Source: Manihot esculenta (Eukaryota; Streptophyta; Magnoliopsida; Malpighiales; Euphorbiaceae). Taken from it: a stretch of 64,000 bases of DNA. The DNA lies in assembly GCF_001659605.2 (NCBI RefSeq), contig NC_035174.2, positions 746,389-810,388 of the forward strand. The letters run 5' to 3'. Under the pieces are notes generated by a model. The model was not told the origin of the DNA and made no database searches. It was given only the letters and a program-made list of their open reading frames with translations. Each line of letters begins with the position of its first letter. Within the stretch, counting starts at the first letter, position 1. Below are positions 1 to 10,907 of the stretch, one piece after another. The position numbers were made by a program, and so were the translations under genes.

Positions 1-1000
1 CAGCTCTTCTCCTGCCAGGGGACTGCTAAGCATGTGCGGAGAGCTTAGATATTCTTTGAGGCTTTTGAAGGCCTATTGGCAATCTTCCGTCCATTCAAAT
101 TCCAAGACTTTCCTTAGCTTCTTCAATAAAGGTAGGTACCTCTCTGCTGACTTGGACATGAATCTGTTAAGTTCTACTACCCTTCTTGTGAGTCTTTGTA
201 CATCCCTTACACAAGTCGGCTTAGACATACTCAATATGGCTTCTACTTTTTCTGGGTTCAGGTCTTGTCCTTTACACTGACCATGTACCCTAAAAATTTT
301 CCTCTTCTGATGAAGAAAGCACATTTCACGGGGTTCAACCTCTTTCTATATCTCTATAGTACCTGGAATACTTCTTCCAAGTTAATCAAATGTTGTTAGA
401 AAGTCTAGCTTTTAACTACCACGTCATCGATGTACACCTCCACATTTCTCCCTATCTAATCTTTGAAGATTTTATTCATCAGCCACTAGTACGTTGCTTC
501 GGTATTTTTCAACCCAAAAGGCCTAGCCTTGTAGCATTATGTTCTGTCTTTAGTTATGAAGGAGGTCTTTTCTTCATTTGACCTATACATGGGGATCTGA
601 TGATACCCTGACATAGTATGTAAAGACGATAAGTAATCAAAGCGGGCCGTAGAATCGATTATTTTATTAATATCTGGGAGCGGATAACAATCTTTTTGAC
701 AGGTTTAGTTTAAATCAGTGAAATCTATACACATTCTATACTTTCCATTGGCTTTTTTTACTAACACAGGGTTAGCTAACTACTGTGGGTACATTACTTC
801 CCTAATAAACCCGACCTCTTTTAATTTCTCCACCTCTTCTGTTATAGCCAGTTGTTTCTCCTTCCCGAAGACTCTCTTCTTCTGTTTTACTGGCTTAGCT
901 CTGGGGAGAATGTTCAGCTTGTGGGTCATCATCTATGGATCAATCCCTGGCATATCAGAAAGCTTTCAGGTGAAGCTTGAGAGATGCCCCTGAATTAAGG
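1..1000 (-). pseudogene. Ty3/gypsy (Tat-type) reverse transcriptase / RNase H fragment
   Basis: This is part of the pol region of an LTR retrotransposon, read on the minus strand and running off the left window edge. Motifs in order are KYRMCIDFTDLN near 715-730, KDCYPLPDI near 660-690, and the catalytic YIDD box near 418-438 (VYIDDVV). After these comes the connection/RNase H start around 73-324 (NPEKVEAILSMSKP, LTRRVVELNRFMSKSAERYLP), which resembles Tat/Ogre/Retand elements. Stops and frame changes split the frame, so it is not functional. The lineage assignment is from motif resemblance only. Confidence 0.85.
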
Positions 1001-1607
1001 CCATTGTAGCTTCCTTCTGGCACTCTTCCAAGCTTGCATTGATGCCCTTATCGCTTTCTTCTATGGATAATGAGAAGGTCTCCAGCTTATCCACAAGTTC
1101 AGTCCTGGCCTCCTTCTTTTCATCTTGGATCTCTATGACTTCGGGGTTTATGTCTTCTGGCTGGGTACATTGTTCCTCCACTATGGCTAGGTATACAGCT
1201 ATGGCTTTCTCCTGCCTTCCTCAGACGATTTTGACCCATGCCCGGTATACAGCTCTGGCTTTCTCCTGCCTTCCTCAGACGATTCAGACCCTTGCCTCTA
1301 TTGGAAACTTCATAGTCAGATACCAAATGCTGGCCACTGCTTCAAAATCATATAGCATTGGTTTTCCTAGGATGGCGTTGTAGCTCAAGGGTAACTTCAC
1401 CACTAGAAATATTGCATAGTGAGTCCGTGATAGGAGCGGCTCCCCTAGGGTGAAGGCCACCTTTCCTTTTCCTTCCACTGCTACTGGGGTTCTCCCTATC
1501 CCCTTGACCAAGGCTTGATCCCTGACCAGCTGCTCTTCAGGTATCTTCATCTGTTGAAAGACCCTGTAAGGTAATAGATTCACTTTGCTACCGTTGTCTA
1601 CTAGCAC
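966..1607 (-). pseudogene. Ty3/gypsy aspartic protease region and linker
   Basis: On the minus strand, 1284-1607 encodes a retropepsin-like domain. LVDNGSKVNLLPYRVFQQM is the active-site region, with D-N-G-S in place of the usual D-T/S-G-S/A, and SYNAILGKPML is the second conserved block (usually LGRP/LGRPWL). A linker rich in Glu and Lys follows at 966-1181 and leads into reverse transcriptase. A stop codon near 1608 separates the protease from the upstream gag reading. This fits the gag-protease-RT order of the same decayed element. Confidence 0.8.
1190..1284. repeat. Tandem duplication, 54-bp period, inside gypsy pol linker
   Basis: A 41-bp block (1190-1230) recurs at 1244-1284 with one or two differences. 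The period is 54 bp, exactly 18 codons, so on the minus strand the block QNRLRKAGES-SCIP is repeated in frame. Confidence 0.85.
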
Positions 1608-1610
1608 CTT

Positions 1611-2160
1611 TCAGACCTTAAAGTTATGGATGACAGCCTCGATGACCAAGGCATCGTCATGGGGCATCTGTACTCCCTGCGCATCCTCTAGAAAAAAAGA
1701 GATAGTTATTGGAGAGTGTTTAGCAACCTGCATCACTTCTGTGTTGCTTTCGCCTTCATTTCTACCTCTCTTCTTCTCTTTCGGACTCATACTGCCTCCG
1801 GTCCTTCCAATAATCATATTGATTGTTTTGCTGAAGCCGTCGTTTATTGCCGCCCCGATCTGTCTCCTGGGCCTTTCCCCAGTTCCATTTTGTTGTTGCC
1901 TCTGGTCCTCTAGCTTCTTCGAGAAATTTCAAAGGTGGCCTCTCTTGATTAGCCTTTCTATCTTGTTTATTAACTGATAGCAGTCCTTTGTTTCATGGCC
2001 ATGAGTTTTGTGGTATTGGCAATACTTATCCGGGTCCCTTCTGTTCACTTCTACTTTCATGAGCTTGGGCCATTATATGAAATCTTTGTCCTGTACTGCC
2101 ACAAGCACTTCGGCTCTGGACACGTTTAGGGGAGTAATCTCGGCTAGTAGTCGAGGTTGA
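1611..2160 (-). pseudogene. Ty3/gypsy gag C-terminal / zinc-knuckle-like region
   Basis: On the minus strand, about 1975-2050 encodes DPDKYCQYHKTHGHETKDCY, the C-x2-H...H-x4-C type motif found between gag and protease in Tat elements (compare YCEFH-GH-T-DC). Downstream, 1611-1817 encodes SPITISFFLEDAQGVQMPHDDALVIEA, which leads towards the protease. An internal stop (DFI*WPKL, near 2077) shows decay. The region is cut off at 2160 by the hAT MITE insertion and continues at 2649 on the other side. Confidence 0.75.
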
Positions 2161-2167
2161 TAAGGTT

Positions 2168-2639
2168 TAGGGGTGAGCAGTATTCGGTTCAAACCGAAAA
2201 AATCGACCGAACAAAATTAATTTCAAATTTTGATTTGATTTTTTATTTAATTCGGTTTGATTCGGTTTTTAATTTTAGAAATTTTGGTTATTTCGGTTCG
2301 GTTTGATTTTGATCAGAAAAAATCGAAAAAAACCGAACCGAACCGATTAGTAGTAATAATATGTTATTTTCAATAATATAGAGAAATTAAATTATATTAA
2401 GTTTAAAATATTTTAATTAAATTTTAAAATATTAAAAATAAAGTGTAAAAAATAAAAAAATTATTAAAAATCGAAATCGATCAAATCGAATCGAATCAAA
2501 CAGAATTAGACTTGTTTGATTCGATTCAATTTCTGACGAAAATCGATTCGGTTCGGTTTTCATAAATACTAAAATTTCAGTTTTTGGTTTATTTAATTTG
2601 GTTCGGTTTTGAACCGAACCGACTGAATGCTCACCTCTA
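2168..2639. mobile_element. Non-autonomous hAT-type MITE (472 bp) with TIRs and 8-bp TSD
   Basis: The ends are inverted: TAGGGGTGAGCA at the left and, read inwards from the right, TAGAGGTGAGCA. They are flanked by ATAAGGTT (2160-2167) and ATAAGGTC (2640-2647), an 8-bp duplication with one mismatch, as expected for hAT. Subterminal regions are full of the GGTTCGGTT / AACCGAACC motif in both orientations, and the core is AT-rich and non-coding. It interrupts the gag region of the gypsy element and is therefore younger than it. Confidence 0.85.
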
Positions 2640-2648
2640 ATAAGGTCT

Positions 2649-2940
2649 CTACTCCTTTCTTTCCCACTGGTGTTTGTTCAATGCCTCTGATTCCCGATCC
2701 TGCCTTCTCTTTGGCCGATCTTGTCTCTTGTCCTCCCCTACTCTTTGTCTGTCTCTGTCGTTTTTGGGAAATTGGTTGGTCGTCAAGGCGTCATCCTGCC
2801 TTATGTATTTCTCAACTCTCTTCATCAGTTTTGATAGGAAAGTGGGGGGCTTTCTGCACAGTAACCCAAAGAACTCTGGGGAAGTTGTGACCTTTTGCAT
2901 AGCTTCTACTGCTCTCTCTTCATCCAACTCAGATATCTGC
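2649..2940 (-). pseudogene. Ty3/gypsy gag fragment between two insertions
   Basis: The minus strand encodes a gag-like stretch (DEERAVEAMQKVTTSPEFFG, LMKRVEKYIRQDDALT) followed by a basic Arg/Asp-rich tail. It lies between the hAT MITE and the solo LTR. Its neighbours in the original gag are at 5004-5764 (upstream part) and 1611-2160 (downstream part). Confidence 0.75.
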
Positions 2941-4998
2941 TGTAACGACCCGAAAATCGGACCGCTACCGGCGCTAGGATCCAGGTCGACTTAAGGTCAT
3001 CGAGACCCGTAACAAGCCTGCTATACTCTCTGTATACCTGTAAAATCCCATACATGATCATACATTTTCTGTAAAAACATAAAACTGTTCTCTGAACCAA
3101 GGCTCAACCTGTGTATGCACTATCTCTGTACTACAGAACCCCTTACTAGAGCTTACTCTAGACGGGTTAAACTCATACCTGTTAAGCCTGGTTTTCACAT
3201 ACTCATAAAAATATTTACATAAACAAACCATGTACACAAAAGGGATTTACTATACATATGGGTCAAGCACAATAAACTCTATACAAGCTAATACATCTCT
3301 TTATAAGATTACATGTCCACACTATGCTATTACAAAACTCTTTGCTCTTCCTGTACCCTGCTGAACTTTTCCTAACCTCTGATCCTGTGAGACTGGGATT
3401 AAGGAGAGGGATGAGCTATACTAGCCCAGTGAGTAGAACAGATCACACATGTCAATAAAACATGCTCACATGGAATGCATCACATCACAAGTAAATCACC
3501 CATCTCAGAGGGACTGATTCAAAAATCCCTCAACTGTGCCCGGCCCGCGAAGGAGCTCCTCAGGACTTTATTACGCACCCTAGGATGCCCTGTGCCCGGC
3601 CCTCTCAGGACTCCTCATGACTTTACTACGAGGGCTAATGAATCCACTATGTCCGATCCGTACAAGCATAGAATAATGCAATGCGTCACATTAGTGTAGT
3701 GTAGTGCACTCAACCTAGTACATATCATGATGCATGGAAACATGCTAAAAGCATTTCATTTCTCAATTTAAAACATTAAGTTTAGTTCCACTCACCTCTG
3801 GCTGACTCTGAACTGACTCTGAATACTCTGAAGCAGTGCTCACTGCTGCTCTCTTCGGTTCCTCTGGTCCGTTCCTACACAGGTGGACTCAAATGAGGGA
3901 CCAAACTAGCTCAAGAACAACTCTATAAAACTCTCCAAAAACCCCATAAAACATCCTAAAACAATCAAGTAAAACATGCAAAAGAAGGCTGGACAGGGCA
4001 CTTTCGGCCGCAGGTTCGGCGGCCGAAAATCCCTTCCAGAGCCGAAACTCAAGCACTTTCGGCGGCACTTCGGCTGCCGAAAGTCCTCTCCAGAGACGAA
4101 AGTCCCTAACCTTCGGCAGCCGAAACCCTCCTCCAGAGCCGAAAGTCCAAACTTTCGGGGGCAAGCTTAGGCAGCCGAAACCACCTCCTTAGCATGTTCG
4201 GCGGCCGAACCTTCCTTCGGCAGCCGAAACTGGGTTTGCCATTAAGGCAGAACCCAGTTCTGCTTCATGCAAAACTTACCCAACTTCACTCAAACATGCA
4301 AACCACAATTCCACAACCTGCATATACTCACGTATAGGCACAAAGGGGTCCAAACCTAACGTAAAACCCCAACAAATATCACAACTCAACACATAAACAT
4401 GCTTTAACCACAAATCAACCAAAAGCTCAACTTAACCTAATCATGCATCTCTACCTATAAACTCCATAAAACCTCCATAAATCATGAAAAGAAGTGAAGG
4501 ATCTTCACTTACCTCTTAAAAATAAGAAGATAAACGATCCCAACGTGGAGATATGGAGAAACTCTCCCTCAAAGTCTCCAACGTCAAAACTTTTGGTTGA
4601 TTTGCTCAAAAAGCTTCAAAACAACATAAAACCCATCAAAACTTTAAAAGATTTGAAGAAAACATGAAGATCACCCAAGGAAGATCACGGTCTCACCTCT
4701 GCCTGTGGATGGAAAGAAAATCTTATCCATTCATCGACCTAGGGCCTTTTATAGGTGGCTGGTCAGACCACCTTCGGCGGCCTAACGTGATTCCAAACTC
4801 ATGCATGTTCGGCGGCCGAACCTGGCATTTCTTCCTTGGTGCTTTTCTTTCAAAAACTCATTTCCTTTTTCACCTAAAACAGTAAAACATACTCAAATAC
4901 TTTACAAAAACATAAATCTTACCCTTCTAGAGGCTTCCGACATCCGAGATTCTACCGGAAAGTAGAATTTCGATGCCGGACTCTAGCCGGATATTACA
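2941..4998 (-). mobile_element. Solo LTR, family A copy 1 (2058 bp, 5-bp TSD)
   Basis: The unit starts TGTAACGACCCG and ends CCGGATATTACA, giving the TG...CA termini of an LTR. It is flanked by TCTGC at 2936-2940 and 4999-5003, a perfect 5-bp target-site duplication. There is no internal region or second LTR, so it is a solo LTR left by LTR-LTR recombination. A TATA-like CCTATAAAAGG reads on the minus strand near 4747-4757, which sets its orientation. It carries many TTCGGC-NGCCGAA palindromes, mostly 4005-4230. The same family recurs in the opposite orientation at 22733-25032. It is inserted in the gypsy gag. Confidence 0.9.
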
Positions 4999-5003
4999 TC
5001 TGC

Positions 5004-5764
5004 AAAGCCTCAAAGTTGAACCTAGCGACATACTCCCTTAGGGATTCATTCCTCCCTTGCCGAACAGTCTCTAAGTAGCTCTTTTTTTTTCTGCAGGAAC
5101 TTCAGCGATGAATCTACTAATGAATACACTAGCCAAGTCTATGAAGCTCTGTCTCCAAGCTATTAAACCATGCACTGGCTGGTCCTGTTAAGGTGCTAGA
5201 AAAAACCTTACACATCAAGGCATCCGAAGAGGTCTGCAGTTCCATGAATGTCTTATAGTTGAAGACATGTTCCTGGGGGTTTTTCTCTCCGTCATAGGCT
5301 GCCATGATTGGCATCATGAACTTCTTTGAAATGATTTCTTGTTGTACCCTTCTCACAAATGGTGATGAGGTTGGTAATATGGGACTGTTGTTGTCTTGTG
5401 CTCTTAACTCTATCAGTAGTTACTCTTTCAACCTTTCTAGCTTTTGATCTACATCCATGTCTTCCCTTTTGGACCTCTTCTCCAAGCGGTAGTTTCTTTC
5501 TAGTTCTTCACTGTCCAACCTTTCTGCTGGCTCGAAGGAGTAGCTTTCAGCCCCATCATTCTCAATGAGCTCTCTCACTACCCTGCCTCTTGCTCTAGCT
5601 ATCGGCCCATTTCTCTGACTGGCCTCTCTATCTCCGTCATCTGTTCTCCTACCGTTCTTCTCATGGACTTGATAGTTTAACGTGTGTTGGGGCTCATTGA
5701 CGTTGAGCCCCTTAGCTACAGGTGGTATGGTTAATGGAGTGCTGAGCCCTCTCTGTTGCAACAT
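5004..5764 (-). pseudogene. Ty3/gypsy gag N-terminal region
   Basis: The minus strand shows two frames of retrotransposon gag. The first part (5420-5764) is charged and low-complexity (RLDSEELERNYRLEKRSKRE). The second (5129-5356) holds the conserved gag core: MMPIMAAYDGEKNPQEHVFN, then FSSTLTGPASAWFNSLETEL. After it, about 5004-5128 encodes ASVFISRFIAE-like sequence, where the solo LTR interrupts. The frame shift between the two parts and internal stops mark it as dead. Confidence 0.8.
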
Positions 5765-6072
5765 TTGGCCTAGCCACTGGACAGTGTTCTGTAATTGAGA
5801 GCCATACTTTGCAGTTCTTGGTTAGATAAGGTAGTTTAAGGCATGGTTCCAGCTAAGCTCGGCGATAGGTTAAACAATATAGGTGGTTGGTTTAATGGGG
5901 CAATTGGGCTAGAGAATGAGCATTGTGGTGCTTCCTAAGTTGAACACAGGTCATTTGGAGTGTTTCTAGTATGGTTTTCACCGTGATTGGCCATGTGGAT
6001 CTTAGTGGGTGAAATGAGGATGAGAACTCTGGTGATAAAAAGATCTCCTTCACTCCCACAAATGGTGCCAAT
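5765..6072 (-). other. Gypsy element leader and primer-binding site
   Basis: This lies between the gag start and the putative LTR. On the minus strand, TGGCACCATTTGTGGGAG reads away from the LTR end (about 6070 down to 6053). It closely resembles the usual gypsy primer-binding/leader sequence TGGCGCCGTCTGTGGGA with a few changes. No coding sequence is seen here. Confidence 0.6.
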
Positions 6073-6543
6073 TGATATCCTGAGATCCATTAAAGGGTAG
6101 GCTCAAGGTGTATTTTGGTAAGTTTGGTCTGGTTTATCTCTCACTCGCTTCCTTTATTTCTTTTCCCTTTTATCTTCAGTGACGTGTAACCGTTGTGCTG
6201 CGTTCATACCCTTCCATCACAGTTATGTTGGCCGTACGTACGGACGTACTGTGTCATTTCCTATTGTTAGGCGGCCATTTAATTTCATTCGGCACTATAT
6301 GGGCACAATCCGAAACGTTATAGAGTTTATTGTCTCACGAGGCCAAAGAGATAAACATAGTCAAGTCTCCCATGCGTAGGCTCGAGTCCAGTCCGGTTCA
6401 TCAAAGTAAAGTTTGAACTTGCATATGAAGCAAACCTATATATTGAATAGGAGCAGACCTATATATTGGATCTCAGTAGAGTTAAGACATGTCTTTTTCG
6501 GTACGGGCTCAACTAGAATCGGGGTGTGCAGGCCCGATTATCA
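6073..6543 (-). mobile_element. Probable 5' LTR of the Tat-type gypsy element
   Basis: Adjacent to the primer-binding site, the minus strand ends in GGATATCA at 6073, and a matching TGATAATCGGGCC start lies at about 6543, giving an LTR of about 470 bp. The inner boundary is supported by the primer-binding site. The outer boundary is a guess, because the other LTR lies outside the window. Confidence 0.45.
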
Positions 6544-7450
6544 TCAGGTGGTATATATTCATTTCCTTTGTACAAAATGACATTATTATTTCACTGTTTT
6601 CTTCCCTACATTATAACTGCCGGATACCATGTGCTTCTTTTCCTCTTCTTTATCTAGAAGCTGCATGTTAAACTTACTCAAATTTTAAATATTTTTGTAA
6701 ACTTCTTTATTTTTCTTAACATTAAGTGTTTTCTAAAATTACTAATCTAAGAATTCATTGTATTATTCATAAAAATAAAACCCAAAAAAATTTTTATTTC
6801 ATTGCCAGACCCAGACTTCTATAATTTTTTTTTTCTCAATGATGTAATTATTTTGGCATATTACAGAATATAAAACAGAGTTGTTGAGGACTTAATCCTA
6901 CAAAAACAAACAAATAACGAAATTAGTTGGTTAGGAGCAGCTGCCCTCTGAAAAACAAAACAAGCATATCCCACGAATATACCTTCCCGCAATTGAAATG
7001 ATGTAACTACCCTTTCATAAAATTTCATATTACGCTTATACCCCACATTTCTCACCTCCCAAAACTACCCTCCCTACCACTATTAATTCACCGGAGGACC
7101 ATCCTGAACCACACCAGAAGCCAGATCTTCGAATCTCCTCCGTTTCAGAGAGGAAGATTTCATGTAAGCCAAAACATCATATTTTTGCGTCCATCCTTGT
7201 GCATTTTCATCATACAAATTGTCAATAACAAGCGGAAATAAGGGCAAAAAAACAGGCATTATGTATATTTCCATGGAAACTCAAGTCCCTGATTTTTTTA
7301 CAGAAGAAAAATAAAAAGCCCTGAAAAATAAGCAACACCCCTTTAAACTTGAGGTGACAAAAAGCATATTTACACCCCAAAAAAAAGGATCTCTTGATTT
7401 TCCTCTCTCTATGTAACTCAAGGATCTTTAAAAAAAAAAAAGAGCCTAAT
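6544..7450. other. Intergenic, including SAUR 3' flank
   Basis: AT-rich sequence with A/T homopolymers. Short open frames here show no recognisable domain. The part next to 7450 (A-rich on the plus strand, T-rich on the transcribed strand) probably holds the 3' UTR and polyadenylation region of the SAUR gene. Nothing else is seen. Confidence 0.6.
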
Positions 7451-7885
7451 TTAGAAGTAGTCATCCGCGAACAATGAACTCAGGAGGTCTTCCACATCAC
7501 GTGATTCAAGGCCGAGACGAAGCGCTTCCATGATTCGTTCAAATACCAGCACGTGACAGGGAATTCTCAACACTCCTTTTTGGTCGTAGCCATATTCCTG
7601 AGCGGACTTGTTCAGAAGGCCGATGAAGATCGGGTGATTTAGGAGCTCCGCGCTTACTACAAAGCGCTCCATCTCGTCTCCGACGTACACAGGTACATGA
7701 CCCTCAGGAACCGAAGACTGGCCTCCACCGACTCTCCTTACCGGCTTCACCAAACTACGAAAAGACTCGGCTCGGCGCGTCGATCTCGAGCTGGCGGAAC
7801 ATCTATGGGATTGTGAATCAGAACGCAGAAGACTGTACTGAGAGGAGTCGGCGACTCGCGAGAGGCGGCGGATGAGCTGCTTCAT
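7451..7885 (-). CDS. SAUR71-like: SAUR-family auxin-responsive protein (SAUR71/72-like)
   Basis: Intact single-exon frame of 144 aa, the gene structure typical of SAURs. The N-terminus MKQLIRRLSRVADSSQYSLL matches the SAUR41/71/72 group as I know it. The SAUR domain covers about residues 58-125, with SVPEGHVPVYVGDEMERFVV, LLNHPIFIGLLNKSAQEYGY and VLRIPCHVLVFERIME. SAURs of this kind inhibit PP2C-D phosphatases and so promote plasma-membrane H+-ATPase activity and cell expansion; that role is known for the family and not visible here. The start ATG is the first in frame, and a TATA box lies about 175 bp upstream. The C-terminus (EDLLSSLFADDYF) is acidic and aromatic. No defect is seen. Confidence 0.95.
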   Translation of the reverse strand: MKQLIRRLSRVADSSQYSLLRSDSQSHRCSASSRSTRRAESFRSLVKPVRRVGGGQSSVPEGHVPVYVGDEMERFVVSAELLNHPIFIGLLNKSAQEYGYDQKGVLRIPCHVLVFERIMEALRLGLESRDVEDLLSSLFADDYF

Positions 7886-8057
7886 GGATTGCTTTAGAGG
7901 CAGAAGGGGATGTTAGGTTGGAATAGAAAGAGGAGAATAGTAGGTATGAAGGGCTTTTTGAGGGAAGGAAAAAAAGAGAAGAGAGTGCAAATATAAGTGG
8001 GGTTTTACAGGAAGTGGAAAAGAGAGTGCTTGAGAAATAATATGGAGGAGGATGAGG

Positions 8058-8069
8058 AAATATATATAC
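8058..8069 (-). promoter_or_regulatory. TATA box of the SAUR gene
   Basis: TGTATATATATTTCC reads on the minus strand, about 175 bp before the SAUR start codon. It leaves a 5' UTR of about 140 nt that is pyrimidine-rich on the transcribed strand. The position fits a core promoter; the start site is inferred. Confidence 0.6.
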
Positions 8070-8909
8070 ATGGAAAGGTAATGGGCAGAGAGGTACAGGC
8101 AAGGTACTTGCCAGGTACAATATTTATTATTTTATTTATTTCTGTTTTTGCTTCTTTGTAGAAGTAGAACGCACACAAAGATTTTTCTTTCTGCAAGATG
8201 CTTGTGTGTGAATTCTATCTTTTATTCATTTATTTATTTTTATGAATTATCGCAATTTTGGGAGTTGCTTGTGGCGATAATTTTGTGTAATCCAAAAGCT
8301 AATGAGTGACGGATGCTTTCCTTTTTCTTTTTTTTTTTCTTATTTTGTGTATCTGTCTTGCATAATTTATGCAATTTTTTTAGAGCATTAAACATTAGTA
8401 CCTTTCAATTCTTAAGAAAATGAATTAGTTTTAAAATTAAAAAAAGTGAGCTCTATTATTTTATTTAAAGGCTTCAAAATTTTGAAGACTCTAATTAATT
8501 ATTTATTCTTACCGTTTGCAGAGGGAAGAAGAAGAAGAAGAATGAAAAAAGAAGCGCAATTTGCGGATGGAGAGTGATTTCCGTAGTCCATTGCAGTACA
8601 GTTCTGAGTTCGATGACACTGATTCTCTTCCTTTTTGAAACGCCCTTGTCCTCTTTTATCTACATGCGAATTCTCAGATTCACGCATTCTTCATGCGCGT
8701 GTATTTCACCTACCCTATCAAACTCGAATCCTTTTGCCAACCTGCACTGCACGGCTCATCACCAGGTTTGAGAACGAAGCGAAGAAACGATATTCAAGTT
8801 TGTCCCTTGTGGGCTAAAGTGGATTGCAGGGAATCTAACGAGGGCAAGTTGGGCCGTCTTTTATCCTTTTCTGTGGCAACTTGATATTCGCATACAATAA
8901 AATGGAAGA
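8070..8909. other. Intergenic; less AT-rich island at about 8500-8880
   Basis: The first part is the SAUR promoter region. From about 8500 to 8880 the base composition becomes balanced (for example GCGCAATTTGCGGATGG and GGGCCGTCTTTTATCC), unlike its AT-rich flanks. Short open frames occur but none has a known domain or long extent. It may be a relic of a gene or an unidentified transcript. Confidence 0.4.
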
Positions 8910-9536
8910 TAAATTATATTTTGATTTTTAAAATTTAGTATCACATTAATTTTTATATTTTTAAAATAAATATCTAAATTTATTTATAATTAGTTTTTTA
9001 AAATTAAAGTCCTCTGTCTACTTTTATGATTAAAAGTATTGAAATATTTTTATTATATTTTTAAATAGATAAATTATTTTTAAATTTTTAAATTTTTAAA
9101 TTTTTAAATAATTAATATTTATAATAAAAAAATTATATTTTATTAAAAAATTTTGCCCATTTATTAATTTTAAATTAATATATATAATAAATAAATAATT
9201 ATAATTTTAAATAAATTAAATATAAAATAATTTAAAAATTAAATTTTAAAAATATAAGAATTAATCTATTAATTATATTAAAATTTAAATATTAAAATGT
9301 AATTTATACAATATAAATTTTTTATTTATATTAAAAAAAATTAAGTGTTAATGAGAATATTTTAAATATTTAAAATATTTTTTTTAATTTATTGACTAAT
9401 ATAATTATAAGTGAAAAAAATTTTAATTTTAATTTATTAATTATATAAAAATTTAAGTGTTTAATTTAAAAATATAAAAATTAATTTATTAATTATATTA
9501 AAATTTATAGATTAAAATATAATTTACTTTAAAAGA
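8910..9536. repeat. AT-rich element with long inverted termini (MULE/MITE-like)
   Basis: The left end TAAATTATATTTTGATTTTT and the right end, read as reverse complement (TAAATTATATTTTAATC...), are inverted copies. The similarity continues inwards for roughly 100 bp (AATTTTTATATTTTTAAA motif). The centre is non-coding. I could not define a target-site duplication. The same terminal sequence is found at 12247-13624. Confidence 0.55.
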
Positions 9537-10253
9537 TAAAAGAAAAGTGCGGAAACTAAGAGTGACTTGCCTTTTCACTATTTTTCTAAAACGTTTAGAA
9601 TTGTTAAACTAATTCTTGCTAACATTTTTTCAAAAGCATCGAAGATCGATTTCTTTCAACCAAATTAAATTATGAATATTAAAAATCAAATAAATTTTAG
9701 GTAAATGTTTTTGTAAGCATAAATAGATTAAATTATTACTTCATCCTATTCCTATCCAATGAGTCACAATTTTTTTTAGACAAATAAATATTTCAGTATC
9801 AGTAAACAAATAATAAAACGTTTGCAAAATATTAGTGTAACTAATTTACACTGTTTTTTTTTTTTCTTTGTGATTTATTAATAGCTATTTCCATCACATG
9901 GCTCGTGTGATGCCTGCCAATAATATAACATTCAAATAGATGCAAGCAATCAAAAAGGAAATACTTGTTTTTGGAAAGTAAATACATCTCTTTTCCTTTT
10001 TCTCTTTCTTTTATAAAATTTCATTTTTTTTTATTTTTAATTTCATTCCTGTTGTACGTCAAATAATATCTTGCAGAAATATTTTCACAGAATTATTATT
10101 CTTACTAGGTTATCGAGTTTTTTTTAAAAAATTTATATAATTCATAAAACTAATTAAACTTTGTTTTTAAATTTAATTATTATATTCTATCATTACTATT
10201 TGCTAAAATAACTATTTTATATGGAATCTTTCACATAAAATAATGACCGGATT
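9537..10253. other. AT-rich intergenic, no feature seen
   Basis: No coding potential, RNA gene or clear repeat was recognised. The last 12 bases (AATGACCGGATT, 10242-10253) are the left target-site duplication of the LINE insertion. Confidence 0.6.
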
Positions 10254-10895
10254 TCTTCGAAGTGGTCGAGCCCTGCTGCTGTGTTGTATCGGGTTAGGAC
10301 AATCCTCTACGATTGGTGTAATGCACGATACGTTGATGACAGTTCTTCTGATGCTGTGCCAGCTCTTCCACCGTTATATTTCTGGGTTCCACCGCTTCAA
10401 GGATTCTTGAAAGCTAATGTAGATGCAGCAGTCTTCCCTGATGGCTTCATTGGAGTTGGTGGAGTGCTTCGCTCATATGATGGCTCTTTTGTTGGCGCTT
10501 GTCAACATAGACTCATTGGTTACTTCTCTCCTAAAATAGCTGAGCTAATTGCCATTAGAGAAGTTCTGAGTTGGATTAAAAGGCTGGGTTATGATCAGAT
10601 AGTGTTGGAATCAGATACTCTTACGGTAGTGAAGGCTTTGCTTTCTTCTTCAACTTCTGATTTTTCTAATTTTGGGTCCCTTGTTGATGATTGTAAATCT
10701 CTAATAGCAGAGATGAATTCAGTATCTGTGAGTTTTGTTCATCGATCTGCCAATAGTGTGGCACATCTTATAGTTAGAGCTGCCTCTACTATTTCAGACA
10801 GGATGGAGTGGCTGAGCACTCCTCCACAATTGATTATTCATACTTTGATGTTGGACTTTCAAATTTGAATGCAATTATATTTTTAATTAAAAAAA
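10254..10895 (+). mobile_element. 5'-truncated L1-type LINE insertion with RNase H domain
   Basis: The insertion is flanked by a perfect 12-bp duplication AATGACCGGATT (10242-10253 and 10896-10907) and ends in a short A tract, the signature of target-primed LINE insertion. The frame is open from its first bases to a stop at 10866-10868 (195 codons from 10281), but has no ATG at the start. It encodes the C-terminal RNase H-like (RVT_3) domain of plant L1 elements: VDAAVFPDG with Asp48, AELIAIREVL with Glu88, LESDTLTVVKAL with Asp112, and FVHRSANSVAH, where the fourth acidic position is His162. The intact frame and perfect TSD suggest a fairly recent insertion. It is a fragment, not a gene. Confidence 0.88.
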
Positions 10896-10907
10896 AATGA
10901 CCGGATT

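Noticed and set aside
6861..7464. Several minus-strand frames downstream of the SAUR gene
   Set aside because: No domain, inconsistent frames, AT-rich; most likely 3' UTR and spacer.
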